Source: Apricaphanius iberus
Taxonomy: Eukaryota; Chordata; Actinopteri; Cyprinodontiformes; Aphaniidae
DNA: 64,000 nucleotides
Assembly (NCBI GenBank): GCA_028564705.1
Contig: JAPXFQ010002676.1
Span: forward strand, 1,550,001 to 1,614,000
Direction: 5' to 3'
This document shows, piece after piece, positions 21,326 to 34,325 of this stretch. Numbering within the stretch: position 1 is the stretch's first letter; every line of letters starts with the position of its first letter. The position numbers were made by a program, and so were the translations under genes. Under the pieces are notes generated by a model. That model was given only the letters and a program-made list of their open reading frames with translations, searched no databases and was not told where the DNA came from.

Positions 21326-21600
21326 GAAAAAAAATGTGTTTCCCTCACTTTTTTTAGTGTATTTCGTCTCAGTGGGGCAGTGGAGTATCAGCACGATTAT
21401 GGCGTTTGCTTATTAAGATTAATGACATGCACGTTTCTGTCCTCTGCTTGGCTGACTGCAACAACCTCTTACACTGCATACGTTAACTAAAATCAGAAAA
21501 GTCTAATATGAAACCAAAATCATGCTGGTATTTAGCCATAGATGGAGTTTACCACCCAGTTTAGGCTGCATTCCAAAACAAGACCAGACCCCGACGAGAT

Positions 21601-24600
21601 GGGGCCGCTTCCCATGCTCACACTGAGCCTGTATCAGGATGATTCAGTCTCCAGAGCTTTGTTCCTCTGTATGTCACACACCCGCTAGTCAGACAGAGAT
21701 TCTGTGCTGCACCCTTCTCTTTTCGCTTCTGAGTTAAACGTTATTTGTTTCTTTTCCTTCGCTTAGTGATATGCTAAAATTCAGAGGGTCTACTCGTCTG
21801 ATCTTCGTTCATAGCACCGCGCCGCCCGCTGATGAGCAGGTACGTTCACGGCAAGCTCCATCGGCTGGAAGATTTAGGTATACCTGGAGATGTAGCTGCT
21901 GATATTACACTTCTTGGTATGAAGCTTAAGTTAGGTTCAAAGATAGTTACACAAGCTACATTTTTGGGTGGATGTGGTCAAAGATAGGCTATTAGCGTGT
22001 TAGCCGAGGTAGTACATTTCATTGATTTGCTGAGTTTTACACCAATACTTAAAAAGTGAAACATTGGGTGAACAATTTATTTGGATGTAAACCGGGACTC
22101 GACCCTTAACTCTGGCTAAGCCATTAGTCCAATTTCTGCTAAAAGCTCGATTTAGATGTGCATGTAAATGTACTCAATGAGAGCTCAATTTCCTTTTGAA
22201 CTGGGTGAATTTTACATTCCTGGAAGAGTTCGAAGGCCAAAAGCAATGCCGACCAGAGAGAACACAAAGGCCTTTCTGACATTTGCCAAAACAAGAGCAT
22301 CACACTAATAGACAAACACCATGTTTGTATGACAGTATGATGATTAGTTTGAATAATGATTAGTGATTAGAGTGACTTATGCCCCTTTTACACAAGGGTC
22401 AGCTCAGCCACATCAGGTCAGCCATTTCAGGAAAGTTGCTGTGGGCGAAGACGTGGGCGTGCTCACTGTACCAAAAATGCCAATAAAAATCAGTCCACTC
22501 TCACCTTTTCTGACGTTTAAGATGCTGATGCCAGAGACATTATCTACCCCCTCTCTCTCTCCCGTTTCTCGCCACTCTTTCACCACAAAGGCCATCCATT
22601 TCTGCAAAGCATTTCCAGTGCTTGCAGTCTGTTCCACTCTGGCTGTTGTGGTCCTTCAGGACCTGATATTTGCAAATCCATTCTTTTACTGTCTCCCTGC
22701 AGTGTTTTGAACTGGCTGGAAGCCTTGCTTCACCATTCTCTGAAATATCACACGAACACCAATTTTCTAAAGACTATCATAGATGGTAGGCCATATGAAG
22801 ATAGCTAACAGGTTAGGATAAGATACATTTAAAATCAGAGGAAAAAACAAGTATTCTTTTGGAAATTCTACTTAAAAAACTAACAAAAAATGAAGTTATT
22901 CCCAAATGCATTCATTTTTTTTGCATTCATGTCAAACAATGCTAATTACTTGCTGACTTTAGGCTGTAGCTTTGTTTTAAATATCTACTGAGATGAGTTT
23001 TCTTTTTTAACCTAATCAGAAGGTAAACGAGTTCATTTCCCAAAATAAGTTTGTTTTCATCTTATTTCCTTTCCAAAAACAGAATGGCAAAAAAAAAAAA
23101 AAAAACTGATAGGAACGTAGCAGAGCAACAGAGTCAGCAGAGCTGCAGTACCAAGCTTGCAGACACTGCATCATCTGAAAACTTTAAGAATCAAAACATT
23201 GAGCACGAAACAAAAAAGGAGAGGGAGAAGGTAGACGAGAGATAACCTCAAAACTCCAAATCAAAGGGTGTGAATAGTAGATCCTTTTTGAGCCTGGGGC
23301 TGAAGTGGGAGGGGAGGATCAGTATGTGGGGGACGAGGGATGTGCCTCCTTTTTGAGAACACAGAGCTGAGGGGTGAGTCTTTGATGGCGGAGCGTGACA
23401 TGAGCACATTTAGGATGGGGGTGCTGCAGCAGTAGCAGCAATGTGACAGCGGATACATTTCCTAAAGCTGACCTCTGGATTCATGCAGTTCTGATCCATT
23501 TCAGTACCTGCTGTCAGACAGCTTGCCAAAACTGTAACCTGCATCGACCGTCCTCAAAAGCCTCTTTTGTTCAGAACATTTGGGAGCAGATTTAGATGTT
23601 GACAGTGAACCGCTGATAGAGCCGTGTGATCTTTTATGTATTCATTCAGCCGCTCAATGAAACTACAGAGGTTTGAAAATGTTCAGGAGGGCCGAAGGTA
23701 GTTTCAGAGCCAAGCTCAGACTCCCCCGTCCGGCCCACTTTCACTCCCTCCCTTTTACATTGTCTCTAAAAGCACCCCCCTTTCATGGGCTTGTGTTCTT
23801 TGTTGATGCTTTTTTCACATTTTTTTTCCATGCTTTGTAACTCCTGCTGCCTCTCTTTTTCTCTGGGGAGACACTCTTTGGTACAAGAGATTAGAGCGGG
23901 TGCTGCCTAGCAACTGAATAAAAATGGCAGCTACAAAAGGGGTGCTCTCACTCCCCAACGTCTGACCTATATAATCCCAAACCTCTGATCGTGCAACATA
24001 ACAGCGTGATGAAAGCAGTGCTGTGATTTAACCCTCTAATAAACGCTTGCCATGGCTGACCTCTCGCTCAAAGAGGGATCTCAACCACTGCAGAACCCCA
24101 AAGGGTGACTTCTGAGATCCTGACGAAGCCTAATTAGCATGGAAGAGGAAAAGGCTGTGATTACTACTGGAAATGGGATGAGTATATCTGAGGAGGTGGC
24201 AATAGAGTGGCAAAGGAGATTAACAGTGATCACAGCAGCACTGTTGGCTTCAGAGAGCGTAAGCGAGCTGTGGAACCTTCTTCTGTTCACCGATTCATCT
24301 CTGCGTCAGCCACAGCCAGACAGAGCTCAGGAATGAGTGCAGAGAAATGAGGAAGCTTTACTTCAACGTCGTGTCATTGATCGGAGGGAAGAAAAGCAAA
24401 AAAAGAATGAGAGAGAAGAGGATAAAGAAAAAAAGATATGAGGATAGGAATAAAGATATAAAGAATAAAAAAAGAAATTAAGGAATGAAAGAAAAGGAAA
24501 AAAATGAGAAAACTAAAGGTTCTTGAGACAGATTTAATCAGTTTTATTTTGATTTGCAGGGCCTGATAATAGTGTAAGTATCCTGCAGGATTAAGATTTA

Positions 24601-24702
24601 ATGAGTGAAAGAATAGCCATCTGTGCCTGATAAAAGTAATTCCAACGCTCTGACTTTGACCCTGCAGGTTTCCAGAAACAGTTCTTTTCCTTTAGGTGAG
24701 AG
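21601..24702. other. Unassigned sequence with likely old repeats
   Basis: No gene recognised. Part of 22060-22210 shares wording with 20600-20640 (old repeat). The block 22380-22710 begins with a TTACACAAGGGTCAGCTCAG text suggestive of a DNA element, but I cannot confirm it. The region 23480-24340 is GC-richer and appears non-repetitive. A purine-rich GAA/AAAG stretch spans about 24380-24520. Confidence 0.35.
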
Positions 24703-25870
24703 TTAAAGGAGATATATCATGCTTTTAAATCCTTCCTTTTCACATGTAAATCATTCACTTGTGGTCTATGTAAAGTAGAACCACAGTGGTTTGGTCTGAA
24801 TTCCATGTTATTGTAGCCCCACAGACCCTTCTTTTACCGTTCTCAGGAGCATCTTTAGAGCAACTCATTTTCGTGCGGTCCCTTTTAATTGTAAGCTAAA
24901 CATTTCATGCCCCGCCCCCTCCAGGTTACAGAGCGTTCCGCTCCACCCCGTTCGGACATTTTTTTAGACTGATAGCAGAGATACGATTACTACCGGCAGA
25001 AAGACTTTTTATTATGAGGATGTTGTCGCTAAATTCCTGTACATCATGTGTACCCCACGACAAAAAACGGCAAAAAAAGCCGAATCCTTTTATTCAAAGC
25101 ATGCAGTACAGTTCTATCCTCAGCTAAAAGCTAGCACACATCGCTAACAGAAGCAGAATGTACAATGCTACAACCATCAAAACACTCGCCCGTATGACAT
25201 ATCAACACACAACATTCATGTCTAAAATAAAGTTTACTGTCATTTTAGTGTTATTTGAAGCTTACCGCTTTGCTTTGTCCGTCGTTTCCGTGGAGAGAAG
25301 GAACTGACCCCTCAATCAGACGAAGTCTTTCGGAAAATCCCTCCTGATACAGACCGAGGTTGCTGAAGCACTCGTCCTCGAAGTGTTTCGCGCAAACGAG
25401 GAGAACTTTCCCCACGGAAGTCGGTATATTTCCACTAAAAATAAAATTTAACCAGGCACTTCTCACAGGCTCTGATGCTGGGGATCGATGTAGGGATTTG
25501 TGTGGGTTAATACACCCAATAAATGAACACTTTGACTTGCTTTCTTGTAATTTGGACATGACTGACGTTGGACTTCAAAATCGCCGTGGGGGAGAAAAAA
25601 TGGTGGCTTCACGAAATTAGTTACCCGGCAGTCCATTACCTTATTTGGCAGTTCAACAACAAATGATGTGACGCAATATACAAGAAAACGTAATAGCGAA
25701 AAGAGAAAACTAAACAGACTGAAAAATATGACCAAAAAAGAATGTAAAGATATAAACACAGCACCAGAAGAGAATAAATGTAAGTTGTCTGCACTCCTAA
25801 ACACCCCAAATACACTTTTACATGCATCTAAGGGCTAAAAAGTGGATTTTCCATGATATGTCTTCTTTAA
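24703..25870 (-). mobile_element. Kolobok-like DNA transposon derivative with TTAA ends
   Basis: The ends are TTAAAGGAGATATATCATG (24703 on) and, on the opposite strand from 25870, TTAAAGAAGACATATCATG: a terminal inverted repeat with three differences, flanked by TTAA. A minus-strand exon encoding a THAP zinc finger lies inside. TTAA target sites plus a THAP domain fit the Kolobok superfamily. At about 1.16 kb it is far too short for a full transposase, so it is a deletion derivative. piggyBac also uses TTAA but lacks THAP domains. Confidence 0.65.
25266..25559 (-). pseudogene. THAP-domain first exon of a Kolobok-like element
   Basis: The minus-strand frame starts at ATG 25557-25559 and encodes a THAP finger with the C-x4-C-x39-C-x2-H pattern (Cys11, Cys16, Cys56, His59), the conserved Trp36, and a GSVPSL stretch (84-89) in the position of the family's AVPTIF motif. 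At 25265 the sequence GTAAG follows codon GCG, a good splice donor, so coding probably stopped there in the parent element. THAP domains bind DNA and are used by P, Kolobok and related transposases. The catalytic exons are missing from this copy. It could also be read as a domesticated THAP gene fragment, but the TTAA-flanked ends favour a transposon. Confidence 0.65.
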
Positions 25871-27881
25871 AAGCAATTTCAGATGACTTAGTCTGTTTGA
25901 AGAGCTTATGCTACACGGATAAGATGTCCATTTTCCAGTCAAATCTGTGTCGTAATCCTCCTGGACACTATAAACATGAAACATGCAACTAATGGATATT
26001 ACCAATAGGTGGTATTTCTATACTTGAATGCCATCATTCCGCCCTTATTGGTACTTAAAGAATGCATATTATGCGACCTATTCAATAATTCTGCCCTCCA
26101 ACTGTTTTTTTTTCTTTGTATGAATAACTGACTAACTGATTGAGCCATTGACTGAGTGTCTTGATGAAAGAATGAATGATTATACTTTAACAATATTCAC
26201 ATCAAAAGAGGGAATCGGCTTCAGTCTGTTGCGATCCATCAAAAAAAAAAAAAAAATGGACAGACATCAACAGGAGCAGGACCGGTTCTAGAGGCACCAA
26301 ACATCCCTCATGGTCATTCTTATGGTGCGTTCACACTGCCCCAAACGTCAGCATCAAGAGCGGCGAGTTTATGTGTAAAGTCTATGGTTGAGGCCGTCAG
26401 AGTCTCTGCTGCGCTTTGTATGCACTGGCAGCGTGAATCTTTTAGGCTTTTCCTGCGTTCAAGCGTCACAAGCCTGCAACACTAAAGTTCACCTAGCTGA
26501 GCTTTTGATGCTCTTAACGCTCATGATGCAACGCTTCAACCAATCAGAGCGTCTCATTGTAGTGATGTCGCCTGAGGTCAACATTGTCTAGCCAACCATG
26601 ATCCGCTAATGTTTAAAACATCCGGCAGAGAAAGGCCCGCCCACTTGCTTTGCAAGCTTCAGCTTAAAAATGTATATGGTCAAACTAATCTCTTTGTGAG
26701 TGTTGTTTGATGCTGAAAAAGCGTGCGGTGTGAACTCACCTTTATACTCCTTGTACATCGGCTTGGCCTGAGGTACAACAGGATTCCAGAGACTGTTATT
26801 GGAACAGCTCTTTAACAAGAACTGTCGAGTAAAGAGCAAAGAGAAAAGTTGTACTAAAAGAGATCCTCTGCTGTGAGAAGGTGTAATGCAACAGATGATT
26901 GAAGTTATCCCTGAAAGTTCTGAGCTTGTCTCTTCTTCACCAAATCCAGGCTCAGTCCAACTACAGAAACAGCTCTTTGGATCAGCCTAGTCAGGTTCCT
27001 AGTCGCTGTTTTTCTGCTTTTCTAAAAGTTACAGTTTTCTTGTTTATGATGCAGATTTTGATAAAATAAAAGGACCCTGAAAAAAAAACAGTTAACAGTG
27101 TGATGATGAGCTTTTTTTAGGTTAAACCCACATGGCCAGTTGTTGAAAAGACCACGCCATGATGCATGTAATATGTTGTGCTTGGAAACAGCTGCAGGGC
27201 AACAGAGCTGCTAGCCGGTACAGACTTGTAGCCTGAAGCAATTACACTTTCTTCTTTTTCCTGCTAATGATCATCCCTTGGATGAGAAGATAGATTATTT
27301 ACAGCTGCTAATCCAGGGACAGTGTACACCCATATGTTAACAAGTTTGTGTTTTAGAATGGCTCCATAGAAATCTCTCTTATGCTGCATTCAGGTTAAAC
27401 TTTTTGAGTCGGAAATCTCGCTGTTGTCTTGCGTCATTCCACCAAGACATGCCCCCATTAGGTCGAAAATTTTGAGCTCCAACTTGGATCACTCTGACAG
27501 TAGACCGAGTAGAGCGGGCAACTCGGAAACAAAGATGGCTGCACCCGTAGTTGAGATGTATTTTCTTTTTAGTTGTACTATGTTGGTAATTGCAACGTTA
27601 TTTTTTAATTATCTTTCATTCTTACATATCTTACATACTATCTTACATACCCCTTAGTTAAATAGTGGAGTGTCCTTAACTGTGACACACATGATCAGAC
27701 AAAATGACAGTGAATGATGAATATCTGCTTTTAAATTTAATATATCTCATTCAATCATTGTGAAAAGGGAATCCCATACATTATATGGAATTACTGCAAA
27801 GGGAGAAATGTATTCCAAACCTTTATGTCAGTTAACTTGATAATTATGGCTTCCAGATTTTTTTAAATAAATGAATGAATG

Positions 27882-27914
<33 letters not shown>

Positions 27915-28595
27915 ATGGCAGGAAAAAAATGCCAAATTCAGTTTCTCAAAAAAATAACAATAGGACGAATATAAGAGGTTTTTTAGACAGACACATTTGC
28001 CTATTGAAAAGTATGCCCACATATTGTACAGTACATGGACTCAGTAGCCTAAATGCTTTGCTGCCTATATTATGTTATCAGTCTAAAATAGCATGGAGAT
28101 GATTAGCTTTTGGCTGCAATAGCAGCTTTCATCTGATTTCTTGGCTCTGGTGTTTCTCCTCTTCCTCTTGACAATACTCTATAACCTTTTAGACTACATG
28201 GCTTTGCTTCAGAATTCTCTCAACGCTGTGATTATTCCTGCTTCTTGTACACCTTGATTCTAGCAGACTGTTTCCTTCTACCCAAATTTCCATCAATAGA
28301 CTTGTACACTGCATGATTGGCAATGATTTTCTTTCTGAATTATACCGCATTTAGAGGCTGACAGTGACCCGGCGGTCCTCATCACGATTATACCAACCAT
28401 AACACTGTCATGATGCTATTCAGTTTTCTGACCCACATGCGAAACACAACTAGGATGACCAGCTGCACCTGGGCAGGTGCATCAGGAAGTCAAATGCCAG
28501 GACCTCTGGTAGAAGTTTCCAGAAACATGGAGAATATGCACAAGAAACAGAGAGACACAGACCAACACCCCAGACTCCTAACAAACATGACTTGT
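25871..28595. other. Unassigned sequence, some probable DNA-element relics
   Basis: No gene recognised. 26320-26600 begins GGTGCGTTCACACTGCC, wording common in fish PIF/Harbinger-type short repeats, and 27385-27560 resembles another dispersed DNA repeat; both are tentative. An (AACT)n run is at 27882-27913. Frames throughout are under 90 codons. Confidence 0.35.
27882..27913 (+). repeat. (AACT)n microsatellite
   Basis: Eight perfect tetranucleotide units. Confidence 0.9.
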
Positions 28596-28915
28596 TAGGT
28601 ATGCAACGGTACTACTTCTTTCAAACCGATGCAATGCCGATACTTGGATCTGAGTACTTGCTGATACTGAGAACCAATACCGATACTGCAGAAAAAAATG
28701 CAACAAATTGGAAGAAGGTTAGATTATTTTCTCTGCTTGATACAACAAATGATGGTGAATAGTATAGAAAATAATAAAAATGACAAAAAACGTACATTTT
28801 AAGTGAAAAATAAAGAGTTTCCACATTAACTATCATTTCATGGTATTGATAAACTAACCAATACCGATACGAGTAAATTAGAACAGTATCTGCCCCGATA
28901 CCTGGTCTCTTTAAT
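28596..28915. mobile_element. hAT-like GATACCGA relic
   Basis: The left part has AACCGATGCAATGCCGATAC and ATACCGATACTGC; the right part has AATACCGATACGAG and CCCCGATACC. It shares the pattern of 1336-1712 and 13228-13540. The following stretch to about 29150 may belong to a longer parent element but shows no clear frame. Confidence 0.5.
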
Positions 28916-31554
28916 AACTTTCTGAGAGATACTAAATTTCCCTTCATGCCGGACCCACAAATGTTCCACTCTCCGCTGGAAGAGCACAGCAACAGCAGGA
29001 ACACGGACGTGCGTCTCATTAAGAGACATTTTATTATTTCTGCCGGCACGGTGTTCAGACTGAGGGAAGCTGAGAAGCTGCACTATGCGGCTGTCTGTGT
29101 CAACAATTTCTCGATTTTTTCAGTTTTTTTTATTTCGGATTTTTGATGTACCTTTAGTTACTCGTTTGGAGAAAAGTGAATTTCAACAAATCTAGAGACT
29201 TCTTTCTGGTCATATTGGACACTTTTGGAGACTCTGGCGTTAAGCATGAAGAATTAGATTATTAGCGGGATGGTGGTTGTGTGTTTGTGTATGTGTGTGT
29301 GTGTGAGAGTGAGTGTGTGTGGGGTGGGGGTTGACTTATCTAATCTGTATTGTTGTTCATAACTTGCATGTCCAAAAACTTTGATGTTTTTGGAACTAGT
29401 GTGTCAAAAAAAATCCTCTTGACCTCTTGACTGAATTGTTAAAGCAACATTTTTTCGAAACAGTCCTGGTAATACTTATTTGAGATAGTAACATTTGATA
29501 ACTACCATAAAAAAAGCCTTTGACATTTCTTTTTTTACTTTGTTTCAGAAATTTCAAGACATCAGACACTCCTCTGTTCTCCAAAGCAGACTTTTTATCC
29601 GTCTCCTTTGATTTCATAGGCGCGATGATTGCTGCAGAACTATTTCAGCTTTTACAAATCGTAACGTTTTTCCTCCTCATTACAATGTATATCTGCATCA
29701 TAACAAAGTTGCTGCAAACCCAAATTCTCAGTGTGTCTTCACCCTGGGAACGGATTCCCCTCACAGGTCATTGTGTAAATGACAATGTCTGCATAATAAT
29801 ATGAGTAAGAATACATGTGCAGTGGTGTGTGTGTGGATGTCTTGCCCTGACAGAAGAGACGACAGTGGAGCGCTGACCGTCTGATTGGAGTCTGCTTGTG
29901 AGGAGTGGCGAGCTGTGTGAACTCGGGTGCTCTCCGACTGGCGCATTTTCATGGAAAGCATCTCTTTGGGGGCCTGCAGGTTTTCAATGCACTCATTTAC
30001 ACATCAAAACAGCCTAGGAAAGGGATAGTGCTCAAGGGTGGGGGGTGTGGGACTCTAGAAAAGAGAGAGAGCAGGGTAATGAAGGATGCTTTATTTCCCC
30101 CCCTTTTTTTTAACCCTCAGGGGTGGGCAGGAGTTTAAGTATACGAGGGAGGTGCATTGATGTAATAATGATCTCCTTTAATCAGACCCGTGACCAGATG
30201 GAGGGATTTCTCCTCAGCAGACAAAAACACAGTGTCAGCAGCCGAAGCAGGATAAGCGCTGAGGTGTTTTCATGAAAAAAAACCTATCAGAAACAAACTT
30301 TACAAATCCTTCATAAGCGTCCCTATTCCACACGGCTTGGGAATCAATAAATACTCTGTAGGGCTAACAATGAGCACAATTCAACATTTTTGAGACTCCC
30401 TGTTGGGAAAGTGTTCTGGGAGTAGACTGCCTTTTGGCCCAGACAAAGTTGCTGCTCAGTGACTCTGACACTATTTAACCTCCTGAGCCAGAGGAAAAGA
30501 AAAACAGCTCGGAAAATCAGCCAAACTAAACCTCTCGAGCGAGGCTGAGCTTACTTACTCCTGAGAAATGGACGTTACTGGAGGCAGGGTGGGGTCTTCT
30601 TTAAAAACAAGCTCGGTGCTCATTGGTTGCGTATTCCCGTGCACCACTGACCCCAGGTGTGTGTTCGAAGGGGAAGGTGTTCCCGGCAGGCACATTTCTG
30701 GTGCCAAACGAACCACAGGTCAAACAAACTCTGATTTTCGGTACAAACTTTTCTCTCTTGCTTCTATCTGAAGCTCCGTGCTCTGTGATTCCTTCCCTCT
30801 GTGAATAAAAGGAGCTAAAAATAGCTGTCAGTGACCTGGAAATGCAGTGATAGAATTCAAACGTGAGGAGGGGAAAATGTCAAAAGAAGAAAAATAGATC
30901 ATCACTTTGCTGCAATAACAAGTAATTTCTTATACACATTTGGCAATACCTGGAAGAAACACTGGAGTCAAATAAGAAATGCTGAGGGAGGGAAAAGTTC
31001 AAACAAAAAATCTGCTGCAGAATGCAAACTTCCCCCCTCGCTGCTGCCACCTCTTCGCTATCTAATCAGCTCGGCACAGGTGAAGAGAGCCGGTTTGTCT
31101 CACGCAGCAAGTGCTTGGCCTCCCTAGGTCACGCCACTGGAGTGTAAACTGGTGGAGGAAGCACGCGCCGCCCCACTTCCCATTCAGCAGGCGTCCACGA
31201 ACTGGAACATGTGGCTGAAAACCCGGCCAGCCGAGCCTCATGGCTGCAAGCGAGCAGACTCCAATCAAAACAGCCCCTTTTTAATAGTTAAATCCGATCC
31301 AGTGTTAGAGTGCAGGACGTGGAGCGTACTCCTGCCAAGCTGTGGACAACGTCTACAAAGCTTGCAATGAAAGCAGAGGGAAAGAGGGGGAGGGATATCC
31401 ATGGTTGCTCTATCTTGTTCTGCCCAAGGATGGGGGAAGAAGTAATTTAGCTTTACTCAGCCGTTACAGATCTACCGAAGCTGAAAATGTGGTTGATTTA
31501 CTACTGAGACGTACCGCATCTACTGGTAGACAGTAACTACAGTGTCTACTGACA
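28916..31554. other. Unassigned sequence, GC-richer in its second half
   Basis: No gene recognised. A GT-rich tract is at 29281-29325. From about 30440 to 31400 the DNA is less AT-rich, appears non-repetitive, and lies 3.4-6 kb beyond the 3' end of fzd9, so it is a reasonable place to look for conserved regulatory elements. That is inference only. Confidence 0.35.
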
Positions 31555-32710
31555 TATTTATACACTTCGTCCTCATCGTTTATTTTATAGGGATTGTATA
31601 TGCTAGATCAACACAAAATAGTGCGTAGTTGTAAAGTGGAAGGAAACAGAAATAGTGGGTATTTCTATCTATTTTTGGAAAGGATAATCAGATCGATCCA
31701 TCTTTTGCTGCAGTTACAGCTGTAACATTTGCCCATTCATCTTTGCAAAGAAGCTAAAGTTCAGTCAGACTGAATAGAGAGGATCTGTGATCGGCAATAC
31801 ATTTTTTTTCATATGATTCTGAATTGTGTTTGGATCGTGACTGATTGGATCATTTTATCATTGCTGATCTGCCTGTACAATCCGGATTGTTGTTCAACTG
31901 GACATCTTCAGTTGTTTTGCACCCTATAGAGCCCCCCCCCCCAAAGAATATTCAATCATGCTAAACAATAGCTTTATGGGGGCAATGTGTTCGGGGTGAT
32001 GTGTGGTGTTAATTTTACCCCCAAAGATTTTTTTTTAATAATGTGGTTAATATGCTTTCTTGGTCCCATTCAGCACTAATGACAAACAAAACAACTTGAA
32101 GATTTTCTTCTTGCCACTGTACCCAAAATGTCCGATTTTGTTGTGTACATTACTAACGAAGACAATTGAGAGTCGTTAGCTGTGGATCTCTTGAGCTTCT
32201 CCAGAGCTACAATGGGTCTCTAATCCGTTTTTTTTCTAAATAATGTTCTCTTTGCACACCCGGCAGTTGGGGCGAATGTTTGCAGTGGTGCCATTCTCTC
32301 TCTGTCTCCATGATGGATTGAACATCGCTCTGTGAGATCTTAAAGCCTCGGCTGTTGTATTTTTACTTAACCCTGACTTTAAGCTTCTCCATAACCTAAC
32401 ACTCAACATGTCTACTGTGTTCCTTGGTCTTTCTGATGCAGTTTTTGTCACTAATGTTCTCTAACAAACATCTGAGGCCTTCAGCTGAATTTATATTGAA
32501 ACTAGATTTCAGAAAGGTGCTTTCACTGAAGTTAATTTAGAAGGTATTAGTGTGCAGGGGGCTGAATACGAATGCACTTCATATTTCAGTTCTGCTTTTG
32601 TAAAAACAGAAAAAAGTGTATGACCTTTCTTCATAAAAAAATCTATATATTACAATGAAGAGTGTGGTTTTAAAGTGACAAAATGTGGAAACAAGTGAAA
32701 AACTGTTAAT
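31555..32710 (-). mobile_element. Tc1/mariner transposon relic
   Basis: Terminal-type text at both ends (CACAAAATAGTGCGTAGTTG near 31611; GTGACAAAATGTGGAAACAA near 32676) brackets degraded minus-strand transposase: the helix-turn-helix region at about 32180-32460 and scattered pieces at 31720-31800 and 31985-32125. Stops and deletions are numerous. It is the same family as the fragment at 15988-16310. Confidence 0.65.
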
Positions 32711-34319
32711 GTTTGAGCTGGTTATATGTCAATTTCAGTTTATGCAGGGAGAAAAATTGCACTTTATTCACTGCTGTCTTTATTTGACAGCTTAAGCCTT
32801 TAGTAACCTTTGAGATAAAATGTCCACACAGTGAAAGGCAAACTTTTAAATTTCAACTCACCGCTAAAGATTAAACAAATGGCCTACATGCTTTTTTTTG
32901 CATCAAACTTGTACCATAACTCACAAATAAACAAGTAAGGTTTCATACAGACTGTTTTTGAGTTGTTAGCAGTAACACAATGTTTTGATGTGTCCCAAAA
33001 AAAACTTACTTATGAAGCCTTTCCACAGTAGCGGCAACATATTTGGGTCTGCTTTGTGCTATTAAATGTGAACTCAAAAAGTTCTGCGAGATCTTATTCT
33101 CAAAAACAAACGATAACGGTGGAAAAAATGAAAACCCAAAAACTTTTTAACCTCTGCAGATGCCATCGAGCACACGCCTGCTTCACCCCCTGCTGACAAA
33201 CTGTTAAGGCTACAAAAACAAGCTCATGGTCATGGTGCAGCTATTTTTTTTTTCCAAACTGACTGCCATGATGTGCTGCTGCTTGGAGGTGGTGACAAAG
33301 CACGCAATCGCAGGCCGGCGTAATAAACAATCAACCCCACTGCTGTCAAACACACTTATTTCCACAGTAAAAAAAAAAACAAAAAAAACCTGGAGTGTGA
33401 GGTTGCAATTTGTGTTGGCACTGCAGCGATGCAGCCTCCTAATGTAAAAGCTATTTATTTCCCCTCTTTTATGAACCATCTGAGGACGTGATGGCTCTTG
33501 TGCTTTATAAAACTGAGTTTACTACAGAAAACCTAGTGGCAAGAACCCACTTAGAGCTCTTATTTAATGAAAATAATGTTTGACATTCTTCTTCTCTGAA
33601 TAAGTCGGTCATTATTTATATCTTGCAGTCATTTCTGCAGGCATAAAGGTGAATTGTTCTTGCCAAACAAAATGTTTTGTAAAAGAGGAATTCCACTAAT
33701 CTGTTTCAGATATTCCTGGAGCAGCGAGCCTGCATCGAATCTGAACGTTCAGTTAATAGTCCATCAGTTCAATAAGCTGCTCAAGCTTTGAGTGGCTGTG
33801 CTAAACTTAAATCTGTCAGTGAAACCATGCAATAAGTCTGAAATCCACTTTAGATTTGTGCTCTCAGATCAAAGTGCCGAGTGTTTTGAACGACGATCAA
33901 ATGGAGCAGAGAGAGAGAGAGGGGGCAACAACACTGACTCCGAGGAAAAGGATTAAGACAGCCATTAATTAAATATATTCCTCCTCGAAGTGCTGCTGCA
34001 TTTTTTAAATCTGATGACGCAAACGTTAATGCCTGCCACGGTTTGTCACTCCATTCATCAGCGATTCTCTTTGAGGATCATTGACGCGGATGCCCTCTGG
34101 GATGCACTGGGAAGACAGACACAGGCGTCAAGAGTCCCACATCGAAAATAAATAGATAAATAAATAGAAGTCTCAATATCTGTGACGGATGGCACAGCTA
34201 AAAAATAAAAACGTAAAAAAAATGAATAAAAAAAAAATATCATGTGTTTGTATTGAAATCCTTAAGATGCTTAAATAATCACCGGAATAAACAAGACAGT
34301 TTAACATGAACTCCACAGA
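32711..34319. other. Unassigned sequence downstream of fzd9
   Basis: No gene recognised. 33470-34060 shows mixed composition without repeats I know and could include conserved non-coding DNA. Short GA (33909-33920) and ATAA runs occur. Confidence 0.4.
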
Positions 34320-34325
34320 TTTATT
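34320..34325 (-). promoter_or_regulatory. Candidate poly(A) signal of fzd9
   Basis: AATAAA on the minus strand, about 470 bp after the fzd9 stop codon. It would give a short 3' UTR. The region is AT-rich, so chance occurrence is possible. Confidence 0.35.

Larger units (their letters stand above)
21031..21600 (+). repeat. Dispersed repeat, copy 1 (related to 60020-60390)
   Basis: Shared landmarks with the copy at 60020-60390 are CTCTGGTATGAAAGAATG (21127-21144 here), ATTAAGATTAATGACA (21413 here), TTTCTGTCCTC, and GTTTACCACCCAGTTTAGGC (21547 here). A 149-bp Penelope-type insertion (21177-21325) splits this copy only, so the repeat predates that insertion. Class unknown. Confidence 0.6.

Noticed and set aside
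22363..22710. A 115-codon frame with an antisense partner of 74 codons
   Set aside because: Lies in a probable old DNA-element region; no domain recognised on either strand.
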